Assembly (NCBI GenBank): GCA_035250025.1
Contig: DATFFO010000307.1
Span: forward strand, 1-8,697
Direction: 5' to 3'
Source of the DNA: DATFFO01 sp035250025
GTDB taxonomy: Bacteria > Actinomycetota > Acidimicrobiia > Spongiisociales > ZC4RG35
DNA length: 8,697 nucleotides
The translations under genes were made by a program, and so were the position numbers. Positions 6,577 through 8,697 of the stretch are shown one piece after another. The first letter of the stretch is position 1; the number at the start of each line of letters is the position of its first letter. The notes beneath the pieces are model-generated. The model worked only from the letters and a program-made list of their open reading frames with translations, did no database searches and was not told where the DNA came from.

Positions 6577-7261
6577 GGTTGGTGGCACGACCGGGAAACT
6601 CACCGTTCCACTGATCGTTGAACTCTGCTTCTGCGATCAGAGCCTCAGCCTCTCCGGTCATACCCACGATCCTCTTGAGGGCGGCGACTGCGGGCGGGGA
6701 CAGAGCCACAATGTGTCGTGCGATTTCGAGGGCACGAACGAGTGGCTCCGCACTGATCTCCTCGACGAGGCCTATGGACAGGGCCTCCTCGGCTGCCACC
6801 GGCCGCATCGACAACGTCAGGTCCATCGCCCGACCACGACCGACCAGTCCCGGAAGTCTCCACGCTCCCACCGCCAGACCATGGCCTGGCCCCATGAAGC
6901 GAATCGATACGTCTGGCCCGACCACCCGCAGGTCGGAGGCTATGAGCAGCTGGGCTCCGCCACCGATGACATGGCCCTCCGCCGCTGCGACGAGGACGGC
7001 ACTGGTCCTGCGCATGAGTTGATAGAGCCGATAAAGACCACGACTCACCTCGGCCCGCTCCTGGTCACCAAGCTTGAGGTCGACGCCGGCCGAGAAGCAA
7101 TCTCGGCTAGTGGATCCGAGGATCACGACGCTGGCGGCTTCGTCTCCGATCGCACTAACGAGATCGGACAGGAGAACCGGGTCCAGAGCGTTCATCTGGG
7201 CGGGGCGATTCATCAGTATCTGGATGACACCGGGATGAGGCGCGCTGAGATCGAGGGTCAT
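6569..7261 (-). CDS. Crotonase-family protein lacking both hydratase glutamates
   Basis: A 230-residue crotonase-fold protein, slightly short for the family (about 255-260). Present are NRPAQMNAL (18-26), the first oxyanion-hole segment FSAGVDLK (56-63), and the second, GHVIGGGAQLLIASDLR (96-112). True enoyl-CoA hydratases carry Glu in GGGxE and again in PExxLG. Here the first is Gln104, and the second region reads RFMGPGHGLAVG with no Glu between residues 112 and 157. Simple syn-hydration is therefore unlikely; related crotonases act as isomerases, CoA hydrolases, ring-cleaving hydrolases or decarboxylases. The start ATG at 7261 faces the GntR gene across 66 bases containing operator site B. 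The last codons overlap the ligase start by eight bases, so the two proteins are probably made together and act on the same acid. Family certain, reaction open. Confidence 0.9.
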   Translation of the reverse strand: MTLDLSAPHPGVIQILMNRPAQMNALDPVLLSDLVSAIGDEAASVVILGSTSRDCFSAGVDLKLGDQERAEVSRGLYRLYQLMRRTSAVLVAAAEGHVIGGGAQLLIASDLRVVGPDVSIRFMGPGHGLAVGAWRLPGLVGRGRAMDLTLSMRPVAAEEALSIGLVEEISAEPLVRALEIARHIVALSPPAVAALKRIVGMTGEAEALIAEAEFNDQWNGEFPGRATNHD

Positions 7262-7295
7262 TGCCAGTCAATCGAGTCGGGGTCTGTCGGGATCG

Positions 7296-7314
7296 TTGGT
7301 ATATCATATGACAC
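7296..7314 (+). promoter_or_regulatory. Operator site B in the divergent crotonase/GntR promoter region
   Basis: TTGGTATATCATATGACAC lies midway between the crotonase start (7261) and the regulator start (7328). Read in reverse it shares 13 bases, TATGATATACCAA, with site C. Symmetry is 6 of 9 positions about base 7305. It overlaps possible -10 elements on both strands: TATGAT on the minus strand (7308-7303) for the crotonase-ligase operon, and TATCAT on the plus strand (7302-7307) for the regulator. One bound dimer could thus control both, including autoregulation. No clear -35 box is seen on either side. Confidence 0.72.
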
Positions 7315-7327
7315 CCCTGCAGATCCC

Positions 7328-7948
7328 ATGACTACCCACGTCCCATATCAAAGTAAGACCGACCTGGTCGCACAGGCCCTGAAGAACATGATCGAATCCG
7401 GCGAATTGGAGCCGGGGACGTTCCTGCGTCAACGCGACGTGGCCGAAATGCTGGGCGTAAGCCCTACCCCCGTCCGCGAGGCGTTCAGGCGCTTGGAGGG
7501 AGAGGGGTACATCGTCACCGAACCCCATCGGGCCTCGGTGGTGGTGCGATCCGAGAACTCCCGCCTGTTCGAGAACGCCCAGATTCGTGCTGCGCTGGAA
7601 AGCCTCGGCGCCTTTCTAGCCGCCGCACACATAACCGACGAAGCCCTCGCCGAGTTGGAGGATCTCAATCAGCGGTTGGCTGAAAGCGCCGACATCGACG
7701 TGGCCCGCAAGGTGAATCGGGATTTCCACTTCCTTATATACGACTCAACCGAGTCCCCGGTATTGCTGGCACAACTCAATCTCCTGTGGCGGACATTGGG
7801 TAACGGGCCCCATGTAAATCGATCGTTGGCGGAGTCTGCCCGCCAGCATGAGGCGATCATCCAGGCATTGCGGGATCGGGACGCCGAGGGCGCCGCCGAA
7901 GCTACCCGGCAACACATCCTGGAAGCGCACCAGGAACTCGCCGAATAA
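7328..7948 (+). CDS. GntR-family transcriptional regulator, FCD (FadR-like) subfamily
   Basis: A 206-residue regulator, typical length. The N-terminal winged helix-turn-helix spans about residues 8-73: LVAQALKNMIESGELEPG, then LRQRDVAEMLGVSPTPVREA with RRLEGEGY. The FCD ligand-binding domain follows (about 80-200). The likely metal-site residues of FCD proteins are Asn130 (in place of the common Asp), His134, His174 and His196, in NRDFH, QHEAI and RQHI. FCD regulators usually repress catabolic genes until an acid or acyl-CoA intermediate binds. I start at ATG 7328, where helical homology begins; the long open frame before it is antisense to the crotonase gene. No Shine-Dalgarno is seen, and a start from the site B promoter would leave a leader of only about 14 bases. 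It is the obvious candidate to bind sites A, B and C, with site B giving autoregulation. It ends 34 bases before the hydrolase. Confidence 0.93.
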   Translation: MTTHVPYQSKTDLVAQALKNMIESGELEPGTFLRQRDVAEMLGVSPTPVREAFRRLEGEGYIVTEPHRASVVVRSENSRLFENAQIRAALESLGAFLAAAHITDEALAELEDLNQRLAESADIDVARKVNRDFHFLIYDSTESPVLLAQLNLLWRTLGNGPHVNRSLAESARQHEAIIQALRDRDAEGAAEATRQHILEAHQELAE

Positions 7949-7964
7949 GCCGCGGCCCACTCCC

Positions 7965-7983
7965 TTGGTGTATGATATACCAA
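7965..7983 (+). promoter_or_regulatory. Operator site C, near-perfect palindrome at the hydrolase start
   Basis: TTGGTGTATGATATACCAA is a 19-base inverted repeat about base 7974 with 8 of 9 pairs matching. It is the most symmetrical of the three sites and the best guide to the binding motif, TTGGTRTAT-S-ATAYACCAA. Its TGGT...ACCA ends recall GntR/FadR-type half-sites but with a wider spacer. The last base is the A of the hydrolase ATG, so binding would cover the whole core promoter and start codon. Confidence 0.75.
7971..7976 (+). promoter_or_regulatory. Candidate -10 element for a leaderless hydrolase mRNA
   Basis: TATGAT matches four of six bases of the TATAAT consensus well, and in actinobacteria a -10 element alone often suffices. 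A start site seven bases downstream would be the A of the ATG at 7983. No Shine-Dalgarno precedes that ATG, which suits leaderless translation. No -35 box is recognisable. Confidence 0.4.
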
Positions 7984-8697
7984 TGGAAGTCCATCAGGTC
8001 CATTCCACAGTCGACGGAGTCACCTTGCATGTGGAGGAAACGGGCTCGGGCCCATCCCTTTTGTTCATCCACGAGTTCGCTGGTGATCAGCGGAGCTGGG
8101 AGCCGCAAGTGCGATATTTCGGCCGCCGCTTCCGATCGGTGACCTACTCGGCACGCGGATATCCCCCATCGGAAGTCCCCGAAGACATCGGTTCATATTC
8201 CCAGGAGCATGCGGTTCAGGACTGCATCGACGTGATTGCCGAACTCGATCTGGCTCCCGTCCACCTCGTCGGCCTGTCGATGGGTGGGTTCTGTGCCCTG
8301 CATGTGGCCCGGACCCGACCCGAGCTGGTGGCGTCGGCAGTCATCGGCGGTGTCGGATACGGAGCTGCCTACGAAGTACGGGAGGCGTTCCGACGAGAAT
8401 GCGAAACGATCGCTCGCGCCTTCGAGCAGGAAGGTTCGGCTCAGGTCGCGAAGCGCTATGCCAGGGGGCCAGCGCGCGTCCAGTTTCTGAACAAGGATCC
8501 CCGCGGCCACCTCGAGTTCGAGACGATGCTTGCCAACCACTCGCCCATCGGATCGGCGTTGACAATGCGCGGATTCCAAAAGGAGCGCCCGTCGATCTTC
8601 GATTTCACCGATGAGCTCGCAGAGCTGAGGGTGCCTCTTCTCATCATGGTGGGCGACGAGGATGACGGGGCCCTCGACGCTTCTGTGGCCATGAAGC
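7983..8697 (+). CDS. Alpha/beta-hydrolase fold protein, 3'-truncated by the window edge
   Basis: The frame is open from ATG 7983 to the window end, giving 238 residues; a typical member has 260-290, so about 25-50 are missing. It begins with a family-typical strand, VDGVTLHVEETGSGPSLLF, then HEFAGDQRSW (30-39; HE replaces the usual HG), YSARGYPPSEVPED, and the nucleophile elbow GLSMGG with Ser99. Near the end, LLIMVGDEDDG supplies the expected acid Asp; the catalytic His lies beyond the window. The HEFAGD and ARGYPPS signatures belong to a group of hydrolases often found in catabolic clusters. Activity may be on an ester, thioester or C-C bond; I cannot say which. It follows the GntR gene by 34 bases with operator site C overlapping its start, so it is probably its direct target. 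A GTG at 7968 is a poorer start inside the operator. Confidence 0.9.
   Translation, partial: MEVHQVHSTVDGVTLHVEETGSGPSLLFIHEFAGDQRSWEPQVRYFGRRFRSVTYSARGYPPSEVPEDIGSYSQEHAVQDCIDVIAELDLAPVHLVGLSMGGFCALHVARTRPELVASAVIGGVGYGAAYEVREAFRRECETIARAFEQEGSAQVAKRYARGPARVQFLNKDPRGHLEFETMLANHSPIGSALTMRGFQKERPSIFDFTDELAELRVPLLIMVGDEDDGALDASVAMK

Noticed and set aside
7308..7310. ATG inside site B as the GntR start
   Set aside because: It is out of frame with the regulator and lies within the operator.
6383..7327. Upstream extension of the GntR frame, which would make a 521-residue protein
   Set aside because: The extension lies antisense to the ligase and crotonase genes and has no domain; the GntR domain begins just after ATG 7328 and operator site B lies in the gap.

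Overview
The window is a gene-dense stretch of a high-GC bacterium. Most gaps are under about 65 bases, neighbouring genes often overlap by a few bases, and Shine-Dalgarno sites are often weak or absent. It carries acyl-CoA metabolism genes and looks like an accessory catabolic island. An actinobacterial-type host (Actinomycetota, possibly Acidimicrobiia-like) would fit, but this is a guess from composition and gene style. No RNA gene, mobile element, CRISPR array or rRNA is visible, and no gene-free stretch exceeds about 70 bases.

Left half, plus strand: a 5'-truncated MmgE/PrpD-family gene (3-1229) is followed after 58 bases by a tightly packed four-gene block (1288-4080). The block encodes an SCP2/lipid-transfer-type thiolase, a shortened SDR-like protein without cofactor or catalytic motifs, an intact SDR dehydrogenase, and a small zinc-ribbon/OB-fold (DUF35) protein. 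The last three junctions are a 5-base gap, an ATGA overlap and a TGATG overlap. This gene set (thiolase, DUF35 partner, active SDR, inactive SDR) is the one known from bbsABCD of anaerobic toluene degradation. There BbsCD oxidises a 2-(hydroxyarylmethyl)succinyl-CoA, and BbsAB cleaves the resulting beta-keto compound. The genes here are probably a diverged version of that dehydrogenase/thiolase pair acting on an unknown branched or succinyl-type acyl-CoA.

Right half: convergent to the block, on the minus strand, lie a crotonase-family protein without the two hydratase glutamates (7261-6569), a MatB-like acyl-CoA synthetase coupled to it by an 8-base overlap (6576-4963), and an SDR with a Gly/Ala/Asn replacement of the Ser/Tyr/Lys triad (4902-4105). 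Divergent from them is a GntR/FCD regulator (7328-7948), followed by an alpha/beta-hydrolase that runs off the window end (7983-8697).

An 11-base core, ATGATATACCA, occurs three times: before the minus-strand SDR, in the divergent crotonase/GntR gap, and at the hydrolase start. The best copy is a near-perfect 19-base palindrome. I read these as operators of the GntR protein, which would make the right half a local regulon. The simplest joint model is that the ligase activates a carboxylic acid (perhaps a malonate- or succinate-type diacid), the crotonase, SDRs and hydrolase process it, and the thiolase block finishes with oxidation and thiolysis. The substrate cannot be read from the sequence.
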